Notes under the pieces: generated by a model
Databases searched by the model: none
Seen by the model: only the letters and a program-made list of their open reading frames with translations
Told to the model about the DNA's origin: nothing
Shown here: piece after piece, positions 48,355 through 57,498 of the stretch
How the letters are laid out: every line of letters starts with the position of its first letter
Position numbering within the stretch: position 1 is the stretch's first letter
Translations under genes and position numbers: made by a program
Origin: an uncultured Prevotellaceae bacterium
GTDB lineage: Bacteria > Bacteroidota > Bacteroidia > Bacteroidales > Bacteroidaceae
Direction: 5' to 3'
NCBI GenBank assembly: GCA_945831805.1
Contig: CAMADY010000002.1
Coordinates: 1-64,000 of the forward strand
Length of the DNA stretch: 64,000 nt

Positions 48355-50029
48355 GGCTCCGCGCGGGGTGCTGCTCTTTGACTTCGGAACGGTTCTCATA
48401 GGGCTCTCGAAGGAGAAATGCATCGCGGCGCTGGAGAAGATCGGTTGCGGAAAGATAGCATACTACGTCGATGAGTGCCGCCAGGAGGACCTCTTCCATG
48501 AGCTTGAGATAGGCGGAAGCATAGAGGCTTTCTGCGAGGAGGCACGCCGGCAGTCGTCGTTTACGGACGAGACAGGCACCGAACATCCATGCCCTGCTAC
48601 CAATGAGGAGATCTGCAGGGCGTGGAACGAGCTGCTGCTGACGATTCCGATGGAGAAGCTCCGCATGATAAAGCATCTGCATGACGACCTCGGATACCGC
48701 ACTGCCATTCTCTCCAACACGAACTACATCCATTGGGAGCACTCCTTGAAGCATGTCTTCACCGCCGACGGACTGACGATAGACGACTATTTCGACGATA
48801 TCTTCCTCTCCTGCGACCTGCAGATGGTGAAGCCGGATGCGTGCATCTATGAGGAAACGGCAAGGCGTCTGTGCGTTGAACCGGGCGAGATATTCTTCAT
48901 TGACGACAGCAGGAAGAACATCGATGCTGCCATTGCGGCGGGATATTATGGGCTCTATGACCCGAAGGGCGACAAGTGGATGTACCGATTGTCATTGCTC
49001 GATGAGGAGAATGACCTCTTTTCATTGCACAACCGCAAGGGTAAGGCTGCGATAATCGGCAACTTCGACGGCATCCACGAGGGACATCAGTACGTGATGA
49101 AGCGTCTGGTGGAGCTGTGCGCAAAGCACGACCTCGAACCGCTCGTCATTACCTTCGACCAGCATCCAAGGGCATTGTTCGACAAGACGTTCGTTCCGAA
49201 GTATCTTACCACTCAGGAAGAGAAGCGCCAGCTGCTGAAGGAAACGCTCACAGCGTTCTGCAAGGAGGTTGAGGCTGCCAACGATAATGCTGGCAATGAG
49301 CCATCGGCAATGACGCCACAGGTGTGCATCCTGCCGTTCAACCGCTCCCTCGCATCGCTCTCCGCACGTGAGTTTATGGAGAAGGTGCTGAAGGAAGAGA
49401 TGGGCGTGGAACTGCTGTTGCTCGGCTATGACAACCGCATCGGCAAGCGCAACGAAGAGGAGGACAGCGAGAGCTATCGCGAGTACGGCAAGGATCTCGG
49501 CATGCACGTCATAATAGCAAACCCTATTGACGTTGACAGCATGAGGGTTTCGTCATCGCACGTTAGGCATCTGGTGGCGGAAGGCGATATGCAGAGCGTC
49601 AGCAAATGCCTCGGAAGGGACTACTCCCTCACCGGCATCGTGGAGAAAGGTTATCAGGAAGGTCGTAAGATAGGATTCCCTACAGCCAACATCTCCGTTG
49701 CAGAAGATAAGCTGCTGCCGGGCAACGGTGTGTATAGCACGGTGATAACCATCTGTGATACAGAAGCTGCCGTTGACAAGACAGAGAAGTCCACCGACGG
49801 AACGAACGGTTATACATCATACAAGTGCATCACGAACGTCGGCACACGCCCTACATACGGTGGGAACACCGTGACGGTAGAAACACACATTCCGGGCTTC
49901 AAGGGCGACCTCTACGGCAAGACCGTGACACTGCGCTTCATCAGGAAGATTCGCGATGAAAAGGTATTCGACTCTCCGGAGAGTCTGAGAAATCAAATAG
50001 AACAGGATATTATACAACTGAATGATTAA
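48329..50029 (+). CDS. ribF: HAD hydrolase fused to bifunctional riboflavin kinase/FAD synthetase (RibF)
   Basis: N-term LLFDFGTVLIGL..FIDDSRKNIDAA HAD motifs; C-term IIGNFDGIHEGHQYVMK and YQEGRKIGFPTANI RibF motifs. Confidence 0.88.
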   Translation: MKYSHSSDKAPRGVLLFDFGTVLIGLSKEKCIAALEKIGCGKIAYYVDECRQEDLFHELEIGGSIEAFCEEARRQSSFTDETGTEHPCPATNEEICRAWNELLLTIPMEKLRMIKHLHDDLGYRTAILSNTNYIHWEHSLKHVFTADGLTIDDYFDDIFLSCDLQMVKPDACIYEETARRLCVEPGEIFFIDDSRKNIDAAIAAGYYGLYDPKGDKWMYRLSLLDEENDLFSLHNRKGKAAIIGNFDGIHEGHQYVMKRLVELCAKHDLEPLVITFDQHPRALFDKTFVPKYLTTQEEKRQLLKETLTAFCKEVEAANDNAGNEPSAMTPQVCILPFNRSLASLSAREFMEKVLKEEMGVELLLLGYDNRIGKRNEEEDSESYREYGKDLGMHVIIANPIDVDSMRVSSSHVRHLVAEGDMQSVSKCLGRDYSLTGIVEKGYQEGRKIGFPTANISVAEDKLLPGNGVYSTVITICDTEAAVDKTEKSTDGTNGYTSYKCITNVGTRPTYGGNTVTVETHIPGFKGDLYGKTVTLRFIRKIRDEKVFDSPESLRNQIEQDIIQLND

Positions 50030-50822
50030 CTCTATATTATATTTCATAGCATTCGCAGTAATCCAGGTGACGGTATCGCTTGGAGCAACGATGGTGTGCA
50101 AAATGTGGTTCCCTGACATAACAGAGACATCCTCTACGCTGCTCCTCATCGCATCTGCCATCAGTTCCGTACTCACGATAGCACTCTTCTGGGCATGCAA
50201 ATGGTTCCGTGGCAACAGGGACTACATCCGCACACGTCCATGGACAACACTACTATGGGCTGCACTGCTCGGCATCGGCAGCATACTGCCGCTGGCAAGA
50301 CTTGAGGAGTTCATTCCGCAGTCATGGAAGACAGACCTCATTGGCGATGAACTCTTCGGCATGCTGCAGACGCCGGAGGGCTACTTCTTAATCTGCATGC
50401 TGGCACCGCTGGCTGAAGAGATTGTCTTCCGTGGAGCAATGATAAAGGCAATGACAGCATGGTGCGAGAAGCGCGGCATCATGGGATGGCGCAAGGAGTG
50501 GATAGCGATAGGACTGTCGGCAGCTCTCTTCGCCGTGGTACACTTCAATCCTGCGCAGATACCGCATGCACTGATAATGGGAGTGCTACTAGCATGGCTC
50601 TTCGTAAAGACACAGAGCATCGTGCCAGCGTTCATCATACACTGGATAAACAACAGCTCGGCATACGTCTTCGTGAAGCTATATCCGAACATACCGATGG
50701 ACGCACCGCTCGTAGATTACTTCCACGGCAACGAGAGAACCCTCATGCTCGCAGTGATCTATTCGCTGATGATTGCCCTACCATCCCTTTACCAACTCAT
50801 AAGAATAAACAGAAAAAAGTAA
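50022..50822 (+). CDS. CPBP family intramembrane metalloprotease
   Basis: [26 protein letters not shown]. Confidence 0.9.
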   Translation: MINSILYFIAFAVIQVTVSLGATMVCKMWFPDITETSSTLLLIASAISSVLTIALFWACKWFRGNRDYIRTRPWTTLLWAALLGIGSILPLARLEEFIPQSWKTDLIGDELFGMLQTPEGYFLICMLAPLAEEIVFRGAMIKAMTAWCEKRGIMGWRKEWIAIGLSAALFAVVHFNPAQIPHALIMGVLLAWLFVKTQSIVPAFIIHWINNSSAYVFVKLYPNIPMDAPLVDYFHGNERTLMLAVIYSLMIALPSLYQLIRINRKK

Positions 50823-50826
50823 CCCC

Positions 50827-50912
50827 AGCCCTGTTAAAGGCGGTGCTTCCGCCTTCACCCCAAAACAACAAGCCCAGTTAAAGGCGGTGCTTCCGCCTTT
50901 CAACCCATCAAT
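50827..50912. repeat. Two tandem family B hairpins (GGCGGTGCTTCCGCC)
   Basis: gttaaaggcggtgcttccgcctt... twice, just upstream of sufB. Confidence 0.9.
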
Positions 50913-50925
50913 AAAAACAACATAC

Positions 50926-52365
50926 ATGGCAGAAAAGAATGAATTTGTGAAGCATGTGGCGGAGCAGAAGTATGAATACGGCTTCACCACAGATGTTCAC
51001 ACAGAAATCATACCGGTAGGTCTCACGGAGGATGTCGTCAGGCTCATCTCCTCTAAGAAAGGCGAACCGGAATGGATGCTTGAGTTCCGACTGAAGGCAT
51101 TCCGCCACTGGCAGACGATGAAGCAGCCGAAGTGGGGACATGTCACGGTGCCGGAGATAGACTATCAGGCTATATCATACTATGCTGACCCAATGGCAAA
51201 GAAGGATGGTCCGAAGGAGATAGACCCCGAACTGGAGAAAACCTTCGACAAGCTCGGCATACCTCTTGAGGAGCGACTCGCACTCAGCGGTGTTGCCGTT
51301 GATGCCATCATGGACTCCGTCTCTGTCAAGACGACATACAAGGACAAGCTGAAGGAGAAGGGCATCATCTTCATGTCCATCGGCGAGGCGGTGAAGGAAC
51401 ATCCGGACCTCGTGAAGGAATACTTGGGCAGTGTGGTGCCATACCGCGACAACTTCTTCGCTGCACTCAACTCAGCAGTGTTCTCCGACGGTTCGTTCGT
51501 GTATATACCGAAGGGCGTACGCTGTCCTATGGAGCTGTCATCATACTTCCGTATCAACGCAAAGAACACCGGACAGTTCGAGCGCACACTGATAATAGCC
51601 GACGATGACTCATACGTCTCTTACCTCGAAGGCTGCACTGCTCCGATGCGCGATGAGAACCAGCTGCATGCTGCCATCGTGGAGATTATCGTGAAGGACC
51701 GTGCAGAGGTGAAGTACTCCACCGTACAGAACTGGTATCCAGGCGATGAGAACGGCAACGGCGGCGTCCTGAATCTTGTGACGAAGCGTGGCGACCTGCG
51801 TGGTGAAAGCTCAAAGCTCTCATGGACACAGGTGGAGACGGGCTCTGCCATAACATGGAAATACCCTTCCTGCGTACTCCGTGGCGATAACTCACAGGCA
51901 GAGTTTTACAGCGTTGCCGTGACGAACAACTATCAGGAGGCTGACACTGGCACGAAGATGATCCACATGGGACGCAACACCAAATCGACAATCATCTCGA
52001 AGGGTATCTCGGCTGGTCATTCGCAGAACTCATACCGTGGCCTCGTTCGTGCCACGTCGAAGGCTGCCAATGCCCGCAACTACTCTTCATGCGACTCACT
52101 CCTGCTCGGTAGCCAGTGCGGTGCACATACGTTCCCTTACATGGACATCCGCAACAAGTCCGCCATCGTGGAGCATGAGGCTACGACATCGAAGATCAGC
52201 GAGGCGCAGCTCCTCTACTGCAACCAGCGCGGTATCTCGACGGAGGATGCCATAGGACTCATCGTCAACGGCTATGCCAAGGAGGTCCTGCAGAAGCTGC
52301 CGATGGAGTTTGCCGTAGAGGCACAGAAATTATTAAGTGTATCATTAGAAGGATCAATAGGATAG
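50926..52365 (+). CDS. sufB: Fe-S cluster assembly protein SufB
   Basis: [40 protein letters not shown]. Confidence 0.97.
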   Translation: MAEKNEFVKHVAEQKYEYGFTTDVHTEIIPVGLTEDVVRLISSKKGEPEWMLEFRLKAFRHWQTMKQPKWGHVTVPEIDYQAISYYADPMAKKDGPKEIDPELEKTFDKLGIPLEERLALSGVAVDAIMDSVSVKTTYKDKLKEKGIIFMSIGEAVKEHPDLVKEYLGSVVPYRDNFFAALNSAVFSDGSFVYIPKGVRCPMELSSYFRINAKNTGQFERTLIIADDDSYVSYLEGCTAPMRDENQLHAAIVEIIVKDRAEVKYSTVQNWYPGDENGNGGVLNLVTKRGDLRGESSKLSWTQVETGSAITWKYPSCVLRGDNSQAEFYSVAVTNNYQEADTGTKMIHMGRNTKSTIISKGISAGHSQNSYRGLVRATSKAANARNYSSCDSLLLGSQCGAHTFPYMDIRNKSAIVEHEATTSKISEAQLLYCNQRGISTEDAIGLIVNGYAKEVLQKLPMEFAVEAQKLLSVSLEGSIG

Positions 52366-52368
52366 GTT

Positions 52369-53115
52369 ATGTTAGAAATAAAGAACATACACGCCAAGGT
52401 AGGCGACAAAGAGATATTGAAGGGCGTAAACCTCACCATCAACGACGGTGAGATACATGCTATCATGGGTACCAATGGTGCCGGAAAGTCAACACTGAGC
52501 AACGTCATCGTAGGCAATCCTGCTTACGAGGTGACAGAGGGTGAGATAACCTTTGAGGGCAAGGACCTCCTGGCAATGAAGCCTGACGAGCGTGCCAACG
52601 AGGGTATCTTCATGTCGTTCCAGCTGCCGGTGGAGATTCCGGGTGTCTCAATGACAAACTTCATGAAGGCTGCCGTCAACGCACGCCGCAAGGCAAAGGG
52701 CATGGAGCCTATGAAGACTGCCGACTTCATTAAGATGATGAAGGAGAAACGCCAGCTCGTGGAGATAGACCAGAAGCTGATGAACCGTTCTGTCAACGAG
52801 GGATTCTCCGGTGGCGAGAAGAAGCGCAACGAGATATTCCAGATGGCTATGCTCGAACCTACCTTCTGCATCCTCGACGAGACCGACTCAGGTCTTGACG
52901 TTGACGCACTGCGCATCGTGGCAGAGGGCTTCAACAAGCTGCGCACGGAGAAGACCTCGGCAATCGTCATAACGCACTATCAGCGACTGCTCGACTATAT
53001 CAAGCCGGACGTGGTACACGTACTCATCGACGGTAAGATAGTGAAGACCGGAGGACCAGACCTCGCACTGAAGATAGAGAACGAAGGATTTGACTGGATA
53101 AAGGAGACGCTGTAA
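52369..53115 (+). CDS. sufC: Fe-S cluster assembly ATPase SufC
   Basis: MGTNGAGKSTLSNVI, FSGGEKKRNEI. Confidence 0.97.
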   Translation: MLEIKNIHAKVGDKEILKGVNLTINDGEIHAIMGTNGAGKSTLSNVIVGNPAYEVTEGEITFEGKDLLAMKPDERANEGIFMSFQLPVEIPGVSMTNFMKAAVNARRKAKGMEPMKTADFIKMMKEKRQLVEIDQKLMNRSVNEGFSGGEKKRNEIFQMAMLEPTFCILDETDSGLDVDALRIVAEGFNKLRTEKTSAIVITHYQRLLDYIKPDVVHVLIDGKIVKTGGPDLALKIENEGFDWIKETL

Positions 53116-54272
53116 TGACCAACGACATTAACTTATACTACCAGATAAAGCCACTCCTTGACGTGGAGAAGTATCGCGAGCGCTATCGCTATACTGACGT
53201 GAAGGCTATGCTCGAGCCGAACTACGGCATCGTGCTGCCACGCTATACCCTCAAGGATGTGCCTTACGTCTATCGCGCTGCCGATGCACCTATCGACATA
53301 AAGCAGTATCTTGGGGGCATTGCCGACAACGAAGACCCACTGACAAACCTCAACTCCTCGTTCTCACCGGAGCCTATCGTCATCTATGTTCCGAAGGGTG
53401 AGGTGGTGAAGACACCTATACGCATAGAGAACAGCATGTCGGGAGAACAGGACACCATGGCTATTCGCCGTGTCCTCATCGTCCTCGAAGAGTCTGCCGA
53501 GGCAACAGTGTTCCTCGTTGATAACGTGAAGGGTGAGTCAAAGTACCTCAACAGCCAGGTCATCGAGGCTTACTGCAAGGACAACGCCCACCTCAGCATG
53601 TACGAGATGGAGGAGACCGGCAGCAACTGCAACCGCTTCTCTAACCTCTATGTCTCAACGGGTCGCTATGCTACGCTGAACCATTTTAACGTGACGCTCA
53701 ACAACGGCACCACACGCAACGGCATCGACGTGTTCATGAAGGGCGAAGGCTCCGAGGTGACGCTCAACGGTGCGGTGCTAGCCGACGATGAGCAGCATGT
53801 TGACAACAATACCGTCATCGTGCATGAGGTGCCGCAGTGCCAGAGCAACGAACTCTACAAGTACGTCGTTGACGACAAGGCTGTCGGTGCGTTTGCAGGA
53901 CGTATCCTCGTGAAGGAAGGTGCACAGCAGACGGCTTCACAGATGACCAATAATAATATGTGTGCGTCCGATGAGGCGCGTATGTTTACGCAGCCGATGC
54001 TCGAGATCTATGCTGACGACGTGAAGTGTGCCCATGGCTCTACGGTAGGCGTTATGGACGATGCCGCTGTCTTCTACATGCAGCAGCGTGGCATCCCTCT
54101 CGAAGTGGCAAAGACACTCCTAAAGTACGCCTTCATCTCACAGGTCATCGACACCATGAAGTGGACTTCATTCCGCGACCGCCTCCACATCCTCGTCGAT
54201 AAGCGACTGAGCAAGGAAGAGAAGTGCGGACAGTGTAAAATATGCAGTCCTAAGAATAATGATGAGCAATAA
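53115..54272 (+). CDS. sufD: Fe-S cluster assembly protein SufD
   Basis: SufBD C-terminal domain, KCAHGSTVGVMDDAAVFYMQQRGI. Confidence 0.93.
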   Translation: MTNDINLYYQIKPLLDVEKYRERYRYTDVKAMLEPNYGIVLPRYTLKDVPYVYRAADAPIDIKQYLGGIADNEDPLTNLNSSFSPEPIVIYVPKGEVVKTPIRIENSMSGEQDTMAIRRVLIVLEESAEATVFLVDNVKGESKYLNSQVIEAYCKDNAHLSMYEMEETGSNCNRFSNLYVSTGRYATLNHFNVTLNNGTTRNGIDVFMKGEGSEVTLNGAVLADDEQHVDNNTVIVHEVPQCQSNELYKYVVDDKAVGAFAGRILVKEGAQQTASQMTNNNMCASDEARMFTQPMLEIYADDVKCAHGSTVGVMDDAAVFYMQQRGIPLEVAKTLLKYAFISQVIDTMKWTSFRDRLHILVDKRLSKEEKCGQCKICSPKNNDEQ

Positions 54273-55620
54273 TATTACAAAGGAAAAAGCAAATAACAGT
54301 CTCCCCCTCGGGGGAGTAAGGGGGGCCTTCCCTATATTAGAGCGTAAGATATACGACAAATACCCTTTGGTGTATCTCGACAACGGAGCGACCACGCAGA
54401 AGCCGCTCTGCGTCCTTGATGCCATGCGTGAGGAGTATCTCAACGTCAATGCCAATGTGCATCGTGGCGTACACTACCTCTCGCAGCAGGCAACAGACCT
54501 CCATGAGGGTGCCCGTGAGCGTGTCAGACAGTTCATCAATGCCGGAAAGTCATCAGAGATAATCTTCACACGAGGCACCACGGAGTCAATGAACCTCGTG
54601 GCATCATCGTTTACGGAGGCATACATGAAGGCTGACGACGAGGTCATCATCTCAACCATGGAGCACCACTCCAACATCGTGCCATGGCAGCTGCAGGGCA
54701 TCCGCAAGGGTATCAAGCTGAAAGTTATACCGATGTCCGACGATGGCATCCTCGACATAGAGGCCTACAAGCTGCTCTTCTCCGGGAAGACGAAGCTCGT
54801 CAGCGTGACCCATGTCAGCAATGTCCTCGGTACCGTAAACCCCGTCAAGGAGATTATCCGCATAGCACATGAGCATGGCGTGCCATGCCTCATTGACGGT
54901 GCGCAGTCAACGCCTCACATGAAGATTGACGTGCAGGACCTCGACTGCGACTTCTTCGCTTTCTCCGGACACAAGATGTACGGTCCTACGGGTATCGGCG
55001 TGCTCTACGGCAAGGAGAAGTTCCTTGACGAGATGCCACCATACCAGGGTGGCGGCGACATGATCGGCACGGTATCTTTCGAGCACACCACATACGCTGC
55101 GCTGCCTTATAAGTTCGAGGCAGGAACACCTGACTACATCGCCACCAACGGACTCGCCAAGGCCATCGATTTCATGGAGCAGATAGGTCTCGACAACATC
55201 GAGGCACACGAGCGTGAGCTCACCCGCTATGCCCTCGAACAGATGCAGCAGATACCAGGCATGCACATCTTCGGACCTCTCGACCCCAACCACCGCGATG
55301 CCGTCATCTCCTTCCTCGTACACGACCCTAGCTCATCTGCTGTGGGCCCCTCCCTCTCCTCCCCTCAGGGTTTCTGTCCCCCGCAAAACGGGGGAACCGA
55401 AAGGGGTCTTCGTGAGGGGGCTTTCATCCACCACCTCGACATGGGCACTCTCCTCGACCGTCTCGGCATTGCAGTCCGCACCGGCCATCACTGCGCAGAG
55501 CCTCTCATGAACCGCCTCGGCATCAACGGCACCGTACGCGCCTCCTTCGCACTATATAATAATAAGGAGGAGATCGACACCCTCGTAGCCGGCATCAAGC
55601 GCGTCTCGATGATGTTCTAA
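54259..55620 (+). CDS. sufS: SufS cysteine desulfurase
   Basis: PLVYLDNGATTQKP, SGHKMYGPTGIGVLYGK, RTGHHCAEPLM. Confidence 0.95.
   Translation: MMSNNITKEKANNSLPLGGVRGAFPILERKIYDKYPLVYLDNGATTQKPLCVLDAMREEYLNVNANVHRGVHYLSQQATDLHEGARERVRQFINAGKSSEIIFTRGTTESMNLVASSFTEAYMKADDEVIISTMEHHSNIVPWQLQGIRKGIKLKVIPMSDDGILDIEAYKLLFSGKTKLVSVTHVSNVLGTVNPVKEIIRIAHEHGVPCLIDGAQSTPHMKIDVQDLDCDFFAFSGHKMYGPTGIGVLYGKEKFLDEMPPYQGGGDMIGTVSFEHTTYAALPYKFEAGTPDYIATNGLAKAIDFMEQIGLDNIEAHERELTRYALEQMQQIPGMHIFGPLDPNHRDAVISFLVHDPSSSAVGPSLSSPQGFCPPQNGGTERGLREGAFIHHLDMGTLLDRLGIAVRTGHHCAEPLMNRLGINGTVRASFALYNNKEEIDTLVAGIKRVSMMF
54298..54330 (+). repeat. Family A repeat inside sufS N-terminus
   Basis: agtctccccctcgggggagtaaggggggcc encodes SLPLGGVRGA. 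Confidence 0.8.
55345..55425 (+). repeat. GC-rich repeat insertion inside sufS C-terminal region
   Basis: cccctccctctcctcccctcagggtttctgtcccccgcaaaacgggggaaccgaaaggggtcttcgtgaggggg encodes PSLSSPQGFCPPQNGGTERGLREG. Confidence 0.75.
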
Positions 55621-55633
55621 GTCCCCTCCAACA

Positions 55634-55715
55634 AATCGCTACCCCCCTTACCCTGCGAGCAAATCGCTAACCCCCTTACCCTGCGAGCCATGTTGATGGC
55701 GGTGCTTCCGCCGTC
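55634..55715. repeat. Tandem direct repeat plus family B hairpin
   Basis: aaatcgcta(a/c)cccccttaccctgcgagc twice, then gttgatggcggtgcttccgccgtcaac. Confidence 0.85.
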
Positions 55716-55733
55716 AACCACCTATATATCCCT

Positions 55734-56414
55734 ATGCAGAAAACATCCATTCCCGAAATGCACCGCCTCACTGTCGAGCAGTTCCACAAGGCGGAGAAGA
55801 TGCCCCTCATCGTTGTCCTCGACGATGTGCGGTCGCTATACAACGTCGGCAGCGTCTTCCGCACTGCTGACGCTTTTCGTGTAGAAGCAATATACCTCTG
55901 CGGCATCACCGCAACGCCCGACACCGTATATAACCCCGACGGCACCATCCTCCGCGACTGTTCACTGAAAGCATCGCAGGAGATTCACAAGACCGCCCTC
56001 GGTGCCGAGAACAGCGTAGCATGGCGTTATTTCGCGGACTACAACGACTGCATCCGCGCCCTACGCGCCCAGCACTGCACCATCCTCGCCGTAGAGCAAT
56101 GCCACGGCTCCACCATGCTCAACGACTTCATCCCGAACGATAAGGGCGAATCGGCTCCCTATCCAACAGCGTCGCTCTCTCCTAAATACCAGAACATAAA
56201 CGAAGCGGAGGGGGTGCAAAGACCATTGACAGGGGGAGGGGCTCCAACTTACGCCGTCATCCTTGGCAACGAGGTGAAAGGTGTCCACCAGGATCTCATC
56301 GACCAGTGTGACGGCTGTCTCGAAATCCCGCAGTACGGCACAAAGCACTCCCTCAACGTCTCCGTCACCGGCGGCATCATCATCCACCACTTCGCCACCC
56401 ACCTCCTCAAATAG
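55734..56414 (+). CDS. TrmH/SpoU family RNA methyltransferase
   Basis: LDDVRSLYNVGSVFRTADAF, VILGNEVKGV, LEIPQYGTKHSLNVSV. Confidence 0.93.
   Translation: MQKTSIPEMHRLTVEQFHKAEKMPLIVVLDDVRSLYNVGSVFRTADAFRVEAIYLCGITATPDTVYNPDGTILRDCSLKASQEIHKTALGAENSVAWRYFADYNDCIRALRAQHCTILAVEQCHGSTMLNDFIPNDKGESAPYPTASLSPKYQNINEAEGVQRPLTGGGAPTYAVILGNEVKGVHQDLIDQCDGCLEIPQYGTKHSLNVSVTGGIIIHHFATHLLK
56203..56246 (+). repeat. Family C repeat inside TrmH-like CDS
   Basis: gaagcggagggggtgcaaagaccattgacagggggaggggctcc matches 30795-30840. Confidence 0.85.
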
Positions 56415-56464
56415 CCACGTTGATGGCGGTGCTCCCCGCCATCCCCCAACACCCACCACCCAAA

Positions 56465-57268
56465 ATGAAGCTCACCCGACTTTTCCGCAAGGCATGCGCC
56501 GAATACTCGCTGTTGCAGGACGGCGACAAGGTCCTCGTTGCCCTCTCCGGCGGAAAAGACTCCCTCATGCTCGTCAAGCTCCTCGGAGAACAGCAGCGCA
56601 TCCATAAACCCCGCATCACCGTTGAGGCGGTCCACGTCATCATGGACAACATACCCTACGAGACAGACCGCTCCTACATACAGCAGTTCTGCCAGCAACT
56701 CAAAGTCCCCCTCACCATCCTCCACTCCTCCTTCGACGACACAACCGCAAACCAAACAACCGCCCAATCGCATAACCATCCAACCGCCCAACCGCATAAC
56801 CCTCCAACCGCAAAACCGCATAACCATCCAACCGCAAAACCGCAAAACCAAAAGCCCAAATGCTTCCTCTGTTCATGGAACCGCCGTAAGACTATCTTCC
56901 AGTATGCAGAGGCCAACGGCTTCACGAAGGTAGCGTTAGGACACCATCAGGACGACATCCTCACAACCCTCCTTATGAACATGACCTTCGAAGGATCCAT
57001 ACAGACCATGCCGCCGATGCTGCCGATGGAGCATTACCCATTCGCCATCATACGCCCCATGTGCCTTATTCCAGAACACCTCATCACGGCGAAAGCCAGG
57101 GAACTTCAGTTCGAGAAGCAGAAGACCCTCTGCCCCTACGACACCGTCACACGCCGTGCCGCCATGGCAGACATCTTCCATACACTGGAGAGGATGAACC
57201 CTGAGGCACGCTACAGCCTCTGGCATTCCATGACGAACATCGTCCCTAATCTCCTCCCACCGAAATAG
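56465..57268 (+). CDS. ttcA: TtcA-like tRNA 2-thiocytidine synthetase
   Basis: VALSGGKDSLMLVKLL PP-loop; CFLCSWNRRKTIF; CPYD. Confidence 0.87.
   Translation: MKLTRLFRKACAEYSLLQDGDKVLVALSGGKDSLMLVKLLGEQQRIHKPRITVEAVHVIMDNIPYETDRSYIQQFCQQLKVPLTILHSSFDDTTANQTTAQSHNHPTAQPHNPPTAKPHNHPTAKPQNQKPKCFLCSWNRRKTIFQYAEANGFTKVALGHHQDDILTTLLMNMTFEGSIQTMPPMLPMEHYPFAIIRPMCLIPEHLITAKARELQFEKQKTLCPYDTVTRRAAMADIFHTLERMNPEARYSLWHSMTNIVPNLLPPK
56739..56855 (+). repeat. 8-nt-period (AACCGCNN)n array, in frame inside ttcA
   Basis: Encodes TTANQTTAQSHNHPTAQPHNPPTAKPHNHPTAKPQNQKPK. Confidence 0.9.
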
Positions 57269-57404
57269 CCATCCCTGTTCATTGCAACGTTTTCCAAAGT
57301 ATAAGCCATGCTCTTTTGCGGTGTTTCCGCAAAGAATCCCCCCTCCCAATCCCCATTTTGCTTTTGACTTGCAAAAACTTCTTGCTAATTTTGCACTCGC
57401 AAAT

Positions 57405-57460
57405 TGCATCGCATCGTGCACCAGCTTTGCTGACACGCACTATTTGCAGCGTGCGATGCA
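57405..57460 (+). promoter_or_regulatory. 16-nt imperfect inverted repeat in 5'UTR of metal permease
   Basis: TGCATCGCATCGTGCA / TGCAGCGTGCGATGCA (14/16), downstream of TAATTTTGC. Confidence 0.65.
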
Positions 57461-57498
57461 TCGTCACTCGCAAAAACAATCAAAACACATAAAAAGCT

